DNA of 64,000 nt from contig CAUYUJ010015294.1 in assembly GCA_963575745.1 (NCBI GenBank), positions 699,001 through 763,000 on the forward strand, in the 5' to 3' direction. Below, piece by piece: positions 9,741-20,031 of the stretch. The notes beneath the pieces are model-generated. The model saw nothing but the letters and a program-made list of their open reading frames with translations, searched no databases and had not been told where the DNA came from. Source of the DNA: Prorocentrum cordatum. Taxonomy: Eukaryota; Sar; Dinophyceae; Prorocentrales; Prorocentraceae. How positions within the stretch are numbered: position 1 is the stretch's first letter; every line of letters begins with the position of its first letter. The translations under genes and the position numbers were made by a program.

Positions 9741-10086
9741 CAACACATTCTGAAAAAAACAAGCGTTTCGTTCGAGACATCCTCAACAATTACACTACAC
9801 CCGCGCTCCCAGGGCCACGATCCCTCGTAAATTACGCTACGTCAGCGCTCCCAGGGCCACGATCCCTCGTAAGGGCTCCTGGGCCCTCCTGGATCTTCCT
9901 TGGACCTCTTGGGCCCTCCTGGGCTCTCCTGGAGCCTCCTGGAGCTTCTCCTGGGCCCTCCTTGGACCCCCTGGTGCCTCTTGGAGCCTCCTGGGTTCTC
10001 CTGGGCCCTCCTGGGCTCTCCTAGGCCCTCCTGGGCTCTCCTGGGCTCTCCTGGAGCCTCCTGGGCCCTCCTGGGCGAAGTCAAGG
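9741..10086. repeat. Short duplicated block and TCCTGGGCCC minisatellite
   Basis: After the target duplication there is one more copy of the CTCGAG-centred motif, then cgctcccagggccacgatcc given twice (about 9812 and 9848), then about 200 bp of imperfect repeats of TCCTGGGCCCTCC and TCCTGGAGCC. The frames on both strands are low-complexity and are not genes. Confidence 0.75.
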
Positions 10087-10600
10087 TCCGATGCCACCCC
10101 TCACGCAGATCCGCGGGGTCAGGGTCCAAAAACAAAGGGCATTTGCCACATTTCTGAAATTCGGTACCACCCCTCACGCAGATCCGCGGGGTCAGGGTCC
10201 AAAAACATTTGGGATTTGCCACATTTCTGAAATTCGGTGCCACCCCTCACGCAGATCCGCGGGGTCAGGGTCCAAAAACACAGGGGATTTGCCACATTTC
10301 TGAAATTCGGTGCCACCCCTCACGCAGATCCGCGGGGTCAGGGTCCAAAAACACAGGGGATTTGCAACATTTCTGAAATTCTGTGCCACCCCTCACGCAG
10401 ATCCGCGGGGTCAGGGTCCAAAAACACAGGGATTTGCCACATTTCTGAAATTCGGTGCCACCCCTCACGCAGATCCGCGGGGTCAGGGTCCAAAAACACA
10501 TGGGATTTGCCACATTTCTGAAATTCGGTGCCACCCCTCACGCAGATCCGCGGGGTCAGGGTCCAAAAACACATGGGATTTCTGCTATTTCCGAACTTAT
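10087..10600. repeat. Seven-copy 73-bp tandem repeat
   Basis: Units begin near 10091, 10164, 10237, 10310, 10383, 10455 and 10528 (spacing 73, once 72). Each carries CACGCAGATCCGCGGGGTCA and ends near GCCACATTTCTGAAATTC. Because 73 is not a multiple of three, the open frames across the array shift from unit to unit. This is satellite DNA, not coding sequence. Confidence 0.9.
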
Positions 10601-10675
10601 GCAACTTCAAGAATCCAAAACTCTGTTCCCAGCGCCGTTCCGGAGGCCGCGGCACCTCGTTATTTATCGAGCGAA

Positions 10676-10955
10676 CGCGTTTACCTCGTTTTTTATCGTT
10701 TAAAGTCGATATCGGAAAAAAGCGGACTTCACCTGTGAAATATCGAGGTTTCTCTCAAGGCAGTAAAATTCCAAGGGCACGATCTGCGTGAGGGGTGGCG
10801 AAAAATTGCCTTCGTCCTCACAATTTCAATTCGCCGGCCCCCTTCGACCTCGTAATTCATCGCGCAAGAAATTCGCCGGCCCCCTTCAAGTAAAAACCGG
10901 GGGGTAAACCTACTAAAAGAGAACCCTGGGCCCAGGCCCTTTCCGGGAAAAAAAA
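10676..10955. repeat. Dispersed repeat, copy B
   Basis: Matches 1-285 in the same orientation with scattered substitutions, including the tracts tgcgtgaggggtggcgaaaa and gagaaccctgggcc. It is followed directly by a (GGA)n microsatellite. Confidence 0.8.
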
Positions 10956-12720
10956 GCTCCGCCACTCTTGGAAGAGGAGGAGGAGGGTGGAGGAGCAGGA
11001 GGAGGAGGAGGAGGAGGAGGAGGAGGAGCACTGGAGAGGACTGTGTTCCGAGAGGCCGCAAGCTGCCCGAAAAGCCCTCCATCGCGATCGCACATCGCCT
11101 CTCAACGCGAGGAGGCCCACCCCATCGATCCCTCGAGGGGCGAGGGCTCCTCCTCTGGGCCGCCGGCCGCGGCCGAGGGGCCCCGCTGGGCCCGCCGCGA
11201 GTTCGCGCGCACGCAGGCGCGCTGCTGAAGCAGGCCGCCCGGCTGGGACACGGGGCATGGGACGCCGTCGCCGTCGCGCTCGCCTGCACGCCGGGGAGGG
11301 GGGTGGAGGGGGGGGGCGCTGGAAGAGTGGGGAGGACAAGCTAGGTGCGCTCGCGCCATATCTTACGTCGGGGAGGAGGAGGGAGAAGGAGGCCGATGCA
11401 GGAGGAGGGGGGGGCCGATGGATGAGGAAGGAGGACAAGGATGGAGGGGGGGCGCCGTCACTTTCGTGCTCGGGGTGGGGGGGTCGAGGTTCGGGTTCCG
11501 AGGTTTTCGGATGGGTTCGTCGGTTCTCGTCGGCTTTCCAACTTGGACATGCGTTCAAGCAATTGCGTCTTGCCGAGGGCGTTCCGGGGATGGCCAGATG
11601 GTCCCGAGCGGCTTCTGTAAAGCCGAGCTATGGCCCCAAAGCCAGGGGCAACGCTACGAGAGGCAGATGGAGGAGGAGAGGGGCGCAAGGATGGAGAGGG
11701 GACGCCGTCGCTGCCGCGGAGGATGCAGGAGGAGGAGGAGGAAAAGAAGGAGAATGAGGACGAGGAAGAGGAGGAGGAGGAGCAGGAGAAGGAGGAGGAG
11801 GAAGAAGAGGAGAAGGATGGAGGAGGACCGGGGGTTCAGGTTAAGAACGCTGGGGGGAAAATCAGACAACGCCATCCATACGGCGAACCGTGCTGTATAT
11901 ATATATATATACATACATACAGATACATATACATATATATAGATATGCATACACCTTTGTACCTGAAACCATATTTGCACACATATATGCGTGTGTGCCC
12001 TTGAGGACAAAGTGCGGATTCCAGAAGCCCTGACCCCAAAATCATTGTCATCTTTTGGGCGGTAGACTTTTGCTCCCGCCAGCTCCCGCCGGCCTTCCGC
12101 CAGCGGAGGCGGCCTCGTTTTACTTCCACCGCCATTTCCGCCGATGAAGAGATGGCAACTCCTTCGACCCTCGACGGCGAGGCCCGCTCCAGAACGCCTC
12201 CTATGGACGAACGGGACAGCTGACTGCCTTGACCTGCGCGGGGCGCCTCGCTGGCCCACCGCGGGCGAAGGAGCGCCCCGCATCGGGGAGATCTTCCGTT
12301 CCCGCCTTGGAGACCGGGGCGCAGCACGACTGGCCGACTCCTGCGGCCGCAGGGCGAGCCTGCGCAAGGGGGAGCGCCAAGTCTGCAATCCGCACGGTGA
12401 AGCCCTCCAGCTACCACCCCCTCCTCCCCCCCCGTTCACAAAGCCTACCGCGACAGACGAGCTCCCATCCGGGGGCGACGGGGAACGATGGGGCGAAAGG
12501 GGAAAGGGGGGGCGGGGAAGGCGGGAAGGAGGGACGGGGGGGAGAGCGGGGGAGGCGACCAAAGCAAGGAGGGCGGGGGCGGCCCCCCGCGCCGCAAGAA
12601 GCGGGGGGCGCCTCGGACGAGGGAGGCGCGAGCCGAACTCGAATACGCAAGCCTGTCATAGTGATTAAGCCCGACACGCCACATACGCGCCGACAGTCAA
12701 CAATCATGATGTAGATACTC
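10956..12720. other. Purine-rich microsatellites and GC-rich DNA without a supported gene
   Basis: Contains (GGA)n at about 10970-11030, a GAG/GAA-rich tract at about 11710-11825 and an AT-dinucleotide tract at about 11893-11945. Open frames exist on both strands, but they are low-complexity (poly-Glu, poly-Arg, poly-Ser/Leu/Pro) and mirror one another. I see no conserved motif. Confidence 0.6.
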
Positions 12721-13065
12721 TTCTGTTACAGCTTTCAGAATGTGATCGAGTGTGTCACAAGACTCCTGGGACAGCCAAGTAACCCTTGATATGTTCTTGA
12801 TCTCATACGAATTGGATCCAATGTTGGCCAGCCCCACTCTTCACTAACTGCGAACGTCGCTGCTTCGTCCAACTGATGGATTCCTAGGTTTGCGTCTGCT
12901 TCCCCGCGCGCTTGTGTTTCACATCATGCGCTGAGCCGTCCAGAACACCATCACCAGGAGAACGCATTTCGTGCCAGTCGCCGCTTCGATGCATAACCCA
13001 AGCAATAATGCATTATTCGAGCGCGAACTGCACGCCTTGTTCAGAACTTTTGTGATGCATTCGCC

Positions 13066-13338
13066 TCATATTTCTACCGGGGAAACGCCTCCTACATCAA
13101 GAAAGTCATAAACTATGTCCAGCATGTGTCCAGCTGCAATGTCGGCGTCCTGGGTGGGTGTTTGTCGGAATCTGTACTGATTGATCTTCAACGTGGCCGC
13201 CTTCGCGATCAGAACTGCACTGAGTGCATACGTGCTGTCTGGTAGGGTTCTGTAATCGCATAAGCCCCCCCTCTCATCACACTGCCCTCTCGTCACTCTT
13301 CTCGAGGCCACAGTCCTTTGCACAGTACTACGTGCCAA
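13066..13338 (-). CDS. Hypothetical 90-codon open frame
   Basis: This lies in the one stretch here (12721-13600) that is not obviously repetitive, and its composition is less biased than its neighbours (for example KINQYRFRQTPTQDADIAAG). I do not recognise it and see no intron borders or partner exons, so it may be chance. The rest of 12721-13600 holds nothing I can name. Confidence 0.2.
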   Translation of the reverse strand: MARSTVQRTVASRRVTRGQCDERGGLCDYRTLPDSTYALSAVLIAKAATLKINQYRFRQTPTQDADIAAGHMLDIVYDFLDVGGVSPVEI

Positions 13339-13609
13339 TTCGCGCGGGGGACGTCAAGATGCCTCCCAGACGGCACACCATGTCTCCAAGGCGGCCCACT
13401 TTGGCCTCAAGACCGCCCAAGATGGCCTCAAGACGGCCCAAGAGATCTTCGAGACGTCCACAAAGAGGCCCACCAGCCTTCACAAGAGGGCTTCGAGAAG
13501 CAAACATACATGGTTACCCTTAAATGCTTCCCAACCGTCCTGTGGTGTCGGGTCCAAGTTTTGAAGAGAAAGTGCCCGCGTTCCTTCCTTCTCCCCTTCC
13601 TCCTCAACC

Positions 13610-13715
13610 ACCCTCCTCCCATCATCACCATCATCATCAGCATCGTCATCATCATCATCACGATCATCGTGATCGTCATCATCGTCGTCGTCGTCGTCAT
13701 CGTCACCATTGGTCA
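13610..13715. repeat. (ATC)n/(GTC)n microsatellite
   Basis: Imperfect trinucleotide tract, catcatcatc grading into gtcgtcgtcg. It resembles the microsatellites at 25820-25876 and 48953-49370 that flank element 3. Confidence 0.85.
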
Positions 13716-14325
13716 CCACCGCCCCATTCGGGCACACCCCTCACACGCTTCGTGGCCCTACAGGGAGCTCCATCGAATGCCCCAGTGGGAAAGTTCGCAT
13801 GGCATGGCGGCCCCGTACCATGTCGGCACACCCCATACATGTTTCGTCGCCCCATAGGGAGCTCCATCGGAGGCCCCAGTGGGAGGGTTCGCGTGCCACC
13901 GCCGCTCCATTTCGGCACACCCCGCAGACGTTTCGTGGTCCAATAGCGGGCTCCACCGAAAGCCCCAATGGGAGGGTTCGCATGGCACCACCGCACCACT
14001 TCGGCGCATCACTCGTTTCGTGGCCCTATAGGGAGCTCCACCGAAGGCCCCAGTGGGAGGGTTCGCATGGCATGGCGGCCCCGCCCCATGTCGGCATTGC
14101 CCATACATGTTTCGTGGCCCCATAGAGAGCTCCACCGAAGACCCCGATGGGAGGGTTCGCATGGCACCACCGCCCCATGTCGGCACTCCCCTCACATGTT
14201 TCGTGGGCTCACAGGGAGCTCCACCTGAGGCCCCAACGGGCACCACCGCCCAATGTCGGCACACCCCTCACACGCCTCGTGGCCCTATTCGCCGGCCCAA
14301 CGGGCCAGAGGCGTGCTAAGATCTC
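13716..14325. repeat. Tandem array of a unit of about 88 bp
   Basis: About seven diverged units share gggagctccaccgaaggccc, a phrase like gggagggttcgcatggc, and catgtcggcacacccc. Gggagctcca or its variant recurs at about 13768, 13857, 13944, 14030, 14117 and 14214. All frames across it are repeat-driven. Confidence 0.8.
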
Positions 14326-14469
14326 CGGTAACTACCTAACAATATTTTTTGTTCGCGCGCGCGGGGCGGCCCCTGGGGGGCCCCGCGCAAAAAGTACCCC
14401 GGCAAGGTCCCGGGACACTCCCGGCAAACTCAGGTCAGAGATGGTTTTCCTCCTGGGTGCAGCCCTCCA

Positions 14470-15157
14470 CGCTCCCCGGAGCGCTCCAAGAGGGCCCCAA
14501 CAAGAATCCAACACGGTCCAAGAGGGTTTCGAATCACCGAACGATCGGCCCAAGACGCCCAACACGGCCTCAAGACGGCCCAAGAAGTTTCCTAGACGTC
14601 CCACGAGAGCCCCGACCCTTTCCAAGAGAGCCCCAAGAGGCCACCATCATTGATTTCCATTGGGTTTTGCAAGGTTTTTGGCTTCCTCGCCTTTGCGCGT
14701 TTCCGAAGCTCCAAGACGGCCCAAGAAGCCTCCAAGACCACCCCAAGACGGCCCAAGAGGCCTCCAAGAGAGCCCCAAGACCGCCCAAGAGGGCCCCACG
14801 ACAGCCCAAGAGGCGCCCAAGACGGTCCAAGAGGACCCCAAGAGGGCCCAAAGGGGGGCCCAACATGGAGACCACGAACCGAGAATCCGATCCTTCCGCT
14901 CCAAGAGGCCACCTGGAGTCTCCAAAAGGCCCCCAAGAGGCCCCAACAAGCGACAAGGGGCCCGAAAGAGACCCTAAGAGGCTCGACAACGACTCCCGAG
15001 AGTCTCCAAGAAGCCCTCGAGAGGCATCCAGCGAGATGACAATGAACGTCCACGAAGCCTCAGAGCCTCAGAGCGCCCACGACCCTCCAAGAGAGCCCCG
15101 CGACAGCCCAAGAGGCGCCCAAGACGGTCCAAAAGGACCCCAAGAGGGCCCCAAGAG
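14470..15157. repeat. Purine-rich AAGACGGCCCAAGAGG repeat family, left of element 2
   Basis: Degenerate copies of AAGACGGCCCAAGAGGCC and CCAAGAGGCCCC surround a longer block with attgggttttgcaaggtt and ggagaccacgaaccga. The same blocks recur at 24622-25170 on the other side of element 2 and, more diverged, at 61790-62480. Element 2 inserted within this satellite-like unit. The frames are low-complexity. Confidence 0.8.
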
Positions 15158-15686
15158 TGCAATTCACAGCCCAGAGCCTGCCAATCTAGAGCCTACTTAC
15201 CACAGATGGCCCCTAGAGGCCGAGCGTGACATATGTATAGGATCAGACTCCACAGGAGCCTCTTTTATGTATCCCTGCGTATCCCGGCGAATCGGGCCCC
15301 CTTTAGCCTCCAGGTTGCAGCCAACCTTGCTTAGTAGGCCCTCCGAGATCCTCCGAGATCCTCCGAGATCCCCATTATAATATCCCAGAACAGGTTCATC
15401 CGAAACCGTTCTGGCTCAAGCCTTTGCAGCGTCACAGCGACGCTGGACTGACTGGTGTGCGTCTGGGAGACGCAGAGCAGAGAACGGCCCGCCAATACAG
15501 ATCCTGTTCATCACCATCGTGCGACCAGAGTCGCACTGACATTGCCCCAGATTCCCCAATATCAACGACCTCACACACATCATCGAGAGAGACGAGGGAT
15601 TAGTATTCTGGTTTGCTATCTTGTGAGAAGGGAGATCAGTATTCTGGATGGTATCAGGGCAATGGTCTATCAGCGGGACCATTGCA
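15158..15686 (+). repeat. 5' LTR of element 2
   Basis: 529-bp direct repeat, TG to CA, matching 24093-24621 at about 97%. It contains three tandem copies of CCTCCGAGAT (about 15341-15370), a TATA-like tataatat (about 15377-15384) and, 15 bases further on, the spliced-leader-like sequence. Confidence 0.93.
15400..15420 (+). other. Relic of the dinoflagellate spliced leader in the 5' LTR
   Basis: This 21-base stretch matches the dinoflagellate spliced leader (known consensus CCGTAGCCATTTTGGCTCAAG less its first variable base) at 17 of 21 positions, ending in the exact GGCTCAAG. The equivalent stretch in the right LTR is 24335-24355. It would mark an ancestral trans-spliced transcript captured by reverse transcription, or the RNA start inside the LTR. 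Four mismatches leave a modest chance of coincidence. Confidence 0.55.
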
Positions 15687-15706
15687 TGGTAGCGGAGCAA
15701 TCGCTC
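15687..15706 (+). other. Primer-binding site of element 2
   Basis: TGGTAGCGGAGCA begins directly after the LTR. Its complement, TGCTCCGCTACCA, is a tRNA acceptor end with CCA and matches the element 1 site except for one base, consistent with an initiator tRNA-Met primer. Confidence 0.75.
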
Positions 15707-15741
15707 CACGGACATAGATTCACGGACAGATTCCACGCACT

Positions 15742-17772
15742 ATGGCGAAGAATAACGGAGACGATATCGTACCGAAGTGGAATGGAGATCTCACCACGGT
15801 GGATGACTACGAAAGAGATGTGAAGGCCTACATACGAGGGATCCGTCGAGACGAACGCTATGTGTGCGGCCCACGATTATGGAGACGACTCGAAGGCCGA
15901 GCGAGACAAGCCGCAAAGGACGTCGACTGGGACCGCATCGAGAAGGACGATGGCGCTACCGAGTTGCTCAGACACGGTCGACAGAAGCTCGGTGCTCAGC
16001 CCATCCAGGACGCAGGGAAGTATCTTGCCAGATGGATCTTTGATCTACGGCGGGACACCGGAGAACCGATGCCGAGCTACATCAGCAGAGACGATGAGGC
16101 CTATCATGACGTGGTCAAGGGGTTCGACTCCGAGTATTTCAAGAAGCAGCGCACAGCCCGACTCTCGGAGAGAGCCAAGGAGTGGAACAACCTCTACGGA
16201 GAGCTCAACTGGTTCCTGTACAAGATCGAGCAGGAGGGCCCGGAGGACGCTGCAGAGAAGGCCAAGGAGCTGAACACCTCGCTCTGGAGATTCGTCAAGA
16301 CGGGTCTTGAGGAGATCCCAGAGCATCCCAACTTCGGGACGGACTTCAACCAGGCGATCCCCCTAGGCCAGCTGCGCGGATGGCTACTGCTACAGCGATC
16401 GAGACTGACACCGACGGAGCGGGCAGCAGTCATCAGCGCAGTCAAGGGTAACTTCGACTACGACGACAGCATCGGAGAGCAGCTACGCGCTTCCTGGCCA
16501 GATGATGAGCTGACAAACCGGGACAAGAAGCAAGGCAAGGACTTCCGTCACCGAGAACGGGGACGAATCCATGCTGGCTGGGAAGCGAACAGCGAGGAGG
16601 ACGATGACTACAGCTACTATGAAGAGCACGAGTCCGAGGCGACCTACGACGGCCAGGGCGACGAGGAGGATGAGGAAGACCCCGAGGAGCCGCTCTACAG
16701 TGCCCAGGAGATCGAGGAAGCCGAGACCGCTTTCGCCGCCCAGCAGAGAAGCTTCGAGGAGGCCCGAGATTTGTTGAGACGAGTGAAGACCGCCAAGAAA
16801 TTCTACCCCGTGGATGAGAACAAGAAGCGAGCATACCGAAGTGGACACCGCAAACCGCCAGGGCCCCGGGCTGGATCAAGAGGCTCAGGGTCATCCGAGG
16901 GACGAGGCCGCGGGAGCGGACAGCGACGTGACGGACCACCCCGACGAGAAGGTGATCGCTCCCAAGGTCGGCCTCCCCGGAAAGGACCATGCCTGAAGTG
17001 CGGCGGCAACCACGAGACCAAGCATCATCGAGATCGAGAACGCGCATCCTCTGCTGGCAGCCGGGGCGACCGAGACCGACACACAAAGGGGTTCGGAGCT
17101 TTCGTCTTCTTCGGCACCGAGCAGGGTGCCGAGATGGAAGCTGACCTCATCACGAACGAGATATCCAGGCTGCGGTTGGAAGCGTCCCTTGCCAACAAGC
17201 CAGTGATCAAGAATCGGCCGAAGACCGCCAACCAGAAGAAGCAGCTGGACAAGAATTCCTACATGCCGATCGAGAGGGCCATCGAGCTGCGAGAACGGGT
17301 CCAGCACGAGAAGCTACCGATCTGGTCCACCCTGGAGAAGGCAGAGGATTGGATTCTCATGAGTGTCAAGCAGAGCTCCTCCAAGGGTTTCGGCATTCTC
17401 GACATCGGCGCGACCTCCAGCATCATGGGCATAGAGGCCGCCGAGAACCTACGCGACATGATCTACGAGCAGACGGGCAAGAACATCAAGATGGACGTTA
17501 GTCAGAAAAGTACGTTTATATTTGGCGACGGCAATGCCAGGACCTGCACCGGCAAGGCGACCTTCCCCCTCATGATCGCCGGTGTGGCCGGCAAGCTAGA
17601 GATCAACATCCTCGACGCAAACGCCCCGCTCCTGATCGGAGTGGACGTGCTGAGCCGCCTCGGGGCTGTGATTGACTGCGAGGCACACGCTGTTTACTTC
17701 AAGAAGCTCGGGCGCCGAGCTGAGCTGCTCGTCCTTCCGAGCGGCCAACTTGCACTGCCACTTGTACGTTAA
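15742..17772 (+). CDS. Gag-protease polyprotein of element 2
   Basis: 676 codons, intact from AUG to UAA. The N-terminal 280 residues are a helical Gag region, followed by an acidic stretch and an Arg/Gly-rich basic segment. Near residue 416 is a short zinc knuckle (CLKCGGNHETKHH). Near residue 551, ILDIGATSSIMG is the active-site loop of an aspartic protease, with DIG where DSG or DTG is usual, and IGVDVLSRLGAVID (near residue 630) fits the second half of a retropepsin. The frame after UAA meets UAG and UGA within 100 bases, so readthrough into pol is not supported in this copy. It cleaves and packages in the virus-like particle. Confidence 0.85.
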   Translation: MAKNNGDDIVPKWNGDLTTVDDYERDVKAYIRGIRRDERYVCGPRLWRRLEGRARQAAKDVDWDRIEKDDGATELLRHGRQKLGAQPIQDAGKYLARWIFDLRRDTGEPMPSYISRDDEAYHDVVKGFDSEYFKKQRTARLSERAKEWNNLYGELNWFLYKIEQEGPEDAAEKAKELNTSLWRFVKTGLEEIPEHPNFGTDFNQAIPLGQLRGWLLLQRSRLTPTERAAVISAVKGNFDYDDSIGEQLRASWPDDELTNRDKKQGKDFRHRERGRIHAGWEANSEEDDDYSYYEEHESEATYDGQGDEEDEEDPEEPLYSAQEIEEAETAFAAQQRSFEEARDLLRRVKTAKKFYPVDENKKRAYRSGHRKPPGPRAGSRGSGSSEGRGRGSGQRRDGPPRREGDRSQGRPPRKGPCLKCGGNHETKHHRDRERASSAGSRGDRDRHTKGFGAFVFFGTEQGAEMEADLITNEISRLRLEASLANKPVIKNRPKTANQKKQLDKNSYMPIERAIELRERVQHEKLPIWSTLEKAEDWILMSVKQSSSKGFGILDIGATSSIMGIEAAENLRDMIYEQTGKNIKMDVSQKSTFIFGDGNARTCTGKATFPLMIAGVAGKLEINILDANAPLLIGVDVLSRLGAVIDCEAHAVYFKKLGRRAELLVLPSGQLALPLVR

Positions 17773-17949
17773 GCCGATTTTGGCTTCGTGGCATCCCTCG
17801 AGTAGGGGTGCGCGCCCTCGACACCCGAGACTGCTACGGTGCCGGAGTGAAAACCTGAAAATAAGCAGCCAATCCAAAGCGAGATATCTAGACTGTCTGC
17901 AGCTGTACCCCACGAGGTCCCCGACGAGGTCCCAGACAATGGAGCCCCA

Positions 17950-18095
17950 CAGGCCTCAGGTACATCATCATCATTGCCTACGACCACGGGTACATCATCA
18001 TTCCCCTCGACCACGGGGACATCATCATTACTTGGGACCACGGGGACATCATCACTACCTACGACTACGGGGACATCATCCTTACAAACGTCATG
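17950..18095 (+). repeat. 27-bp minisatellite inside element 2
   Basis: Five or so imperfect copies of a unit like gaccacggggacatcatcat; in one frame it encodes a Thr/Ser-rich TTTGTSSL repeat. It lies between gag-protease and the SAP-domain frame, where a flexible linker would be expected. Confidence 0.75.
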
Positions 18096-18286
18096 GACAT
18101 CATCAGAATCGTCCCCTACAGCACCAACTATGACATTATCAGGAACACCTACAGAGGCTCTCCCAGAGATCCCCAAGTTCCCAAAGCTTCAGACCCCAAC
18201 GCACCCGCCTTCCAGAGCCATTTATGGCACAATAGATCCGAGCCCAGAGCTCAGATTCCAGCAACCAGCATTTCTCCCATATTCGC

Positions 18287-19279
18287 ATGAGCCTCAACCG
18301 CGAGGCGAAATGCCGCAAAGCCGAGAGCCAGCAGGTGAAGCTGGAGAACGAGGAGATGGTCGGATCATGGGAAGCGGTGCCGCCACTGGATGCAGGCGCT
18401 CCGACTCGCCCTCCGACGTCAACGAGACCTACGCAGCCGATGCCGCCATCGGCTCGCCTGATCCAGCATCAGGACACGAGGGGCAACATATTCTACACGG
18501 TCGAGGGCTCGGAGCTGGACAAGAGCCTGAAGCGCCTGACGGACACCTTCCTACTGGAGCACCTGCCGACCTGGGAGGTGTGGTCCAGCAAGCTCCTGAA
18601 GCAGTGGACGATGTGCCGCCGCTGGGGGCGGGTCATCATCAAGGTCTTCTTCAAGACGATCGACCGGGTGACCTGGAAGCTGGACAGCATCGGCCTCCCT
18701 GTGCAGCTGCTGCCCGAGAAGTACCCGACCTGGCCGGCGGAGCTCGGGCATCGTGCGAAGATCGAGCCACGGCGCCCCAGGACGGAGACGAAGCAGAGGT
18801 CAGCCGCATCCGCGGCCGCGCGAGAGCAGAACCAGGAGCTGCGGGCCAACATCGAGACCGCAAAATCCGATTTCTCGACCAAGTATGCGACGGTGGATGC
18901 GTTTGCAGCGCTCAGCTCGGAACAGATCTACGAGAAGCTCAACATGGTGACGGTGGTCAATCACCTGAAGCCCCTGTGCAAGACCTGGGGACTGACGCAG
19001 TCCGGCAAGAAGGAGGAGGTGATCGACAGGCTCATCGCGTACATCATCGAGCAACGCGGAACGGCGGCAGCGACGATCAGGGTCAAGAAGGAGCCGGAGA
19101 CCAAGAAGGTGGAGACGGGGCCTATCGTGGTGGGCCCGGCGATCCCAGCGCACTACACGCAGATGCGCCAGCACCCAGACTGTCAGCAGCAGCGGGGCAT
19201 CGCGAAGAACGAGCCGATCGTGGAGGTGAGGCCCTTCGAGTGGTGCCACCAGGCGTGCGGGAGCAGGGCGAGGACCTGA
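18287..19279 (+). pseudogene. SAP-domain segment of the element 2 polyprotein
   Basis: 330 codons in frame 2, between a frame-1 segment upstream (17974 on) and the methyltransferase-like segment downstream. Near residues 220-255, NHLKPLCKTWGLTQSGKKEE followed by VIDRL fits the SAP motif, a helix-turn-helix that binds AT-rich DNA or chromatin. Before it is an unrecognised helical region rich in Trp and Lys. The real frame passes 1, 2, 1 here, so single-base indels on both sides have split one polyprotein. A SAP domain could tether the integration complex to chromatin; that is inference. Confidence 0.6.
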
Positions 19280-19398
19280 GTGACATTCAGGCCGAGAAGC
19301 TACGCTGGGGAAGCGACGAGAGCCGCCCACTGAGAGGCCATCAGCGTCAGGCCATTGGTGCAGCTACCCACTCGACGAGGTCGGCCATCTTCGGAGCT

Positions 19399-20010
19399 AT
19401 GTGCGCTCTCACGACCTTCGGCAGATTGACGATGGTCGAGGCGTGTACCCACGAGGACTCCAACCTTGGCCAGGTCTGCGACGAGAAGGGCTACCACTAC
19501 GAGAGACTCGGCCTGTTCAACGACTGCGACCTCAGCAAGCCGCAGGGCTACCACAAGGCGAAGTTCCTGCTGGACGAGAGGCGCCCGGAGCTCCTCGTCA
19601 GCACACCTCCCTGCGGGCCGTGGTCGATTATGCAGAATATCAACCAGCGCGACGACAAGCAGAAGGAGAATCTGCGCAAGAAGCGACTCAAGAGCCAGCG
19701 GATCTTCGAGAACAACAAGAGGCTCATCGAGCATCAGGTGCTTCACCTGAATGGCTCGGCCCTCGCCGAGCAGCCACACAACAGTCGTTCGTGGCAGAAG
19801 ACCTGCTGGAAGGACCTGCACAAGATTCTCCCCTACGAGGTGATCGTAGACGGCTGCGCCTGCGGACTCAAAGCCCCGGACACAAGCGAGCTCATGAAGA
19901 AACGCTGGAAGTTCCTGACGAACGACAAGAGGATCTGGGTGGCCCTCCAGCCGCTACAATGCCGTGGAGGACACTATCATGAGGAGATCGAGAGCAGTCT
20001 GAGGACCTAG
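19399..20010 (+). pseudogene. Methyltransferase-like block of element 2
   Basis: An open segment in frame 1 (open from 17974) ending at UAG. Landmarks in order: MVEACTHEDSNLG in the place of a cofactor-binding first strand; STPPCGPWSIMQNIN in the place of the cytosine methyltransferase PCQ loop; LAEQPHNSRSW in the place of the ENV motif; then GCACGLK and KKRWKFLTND. The same order of landmarks occurs in element 1 Pol and in element 3 (36838-37974). The PC and E-P pairs suggest a fold and perhaps an active site, but the usual QxRxR motif is not visible. The UAG is followed in frame by the integrase segment. Activity is unproven. Confidence 0.6.
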
Positions 20011-20031
20011 GCCTCGGCCTCCTATCCCAAG

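Noticed and set aside
10091-10738. Repetitive frames in the 73-bp array that look like a repeat protein
   Set aside because: The unit length is not a multiple of three, so frames drift between units; satellite DNA is the simpler reading.
11654-12562. A 302-codon minus-strand frame
   Set aside because: It is Ser/Pro/Leu-rich, runs through GAA/GGA and AT microsatellites, and has no recognisable domain.
13716-14325. A CRISPR-like array, from regular repeats of about 88 bp
   Set aside because: Units are contiguous and diverged, with no short repeat/unique spacer alternation and no cas genes; the DNA is eukaryotic.
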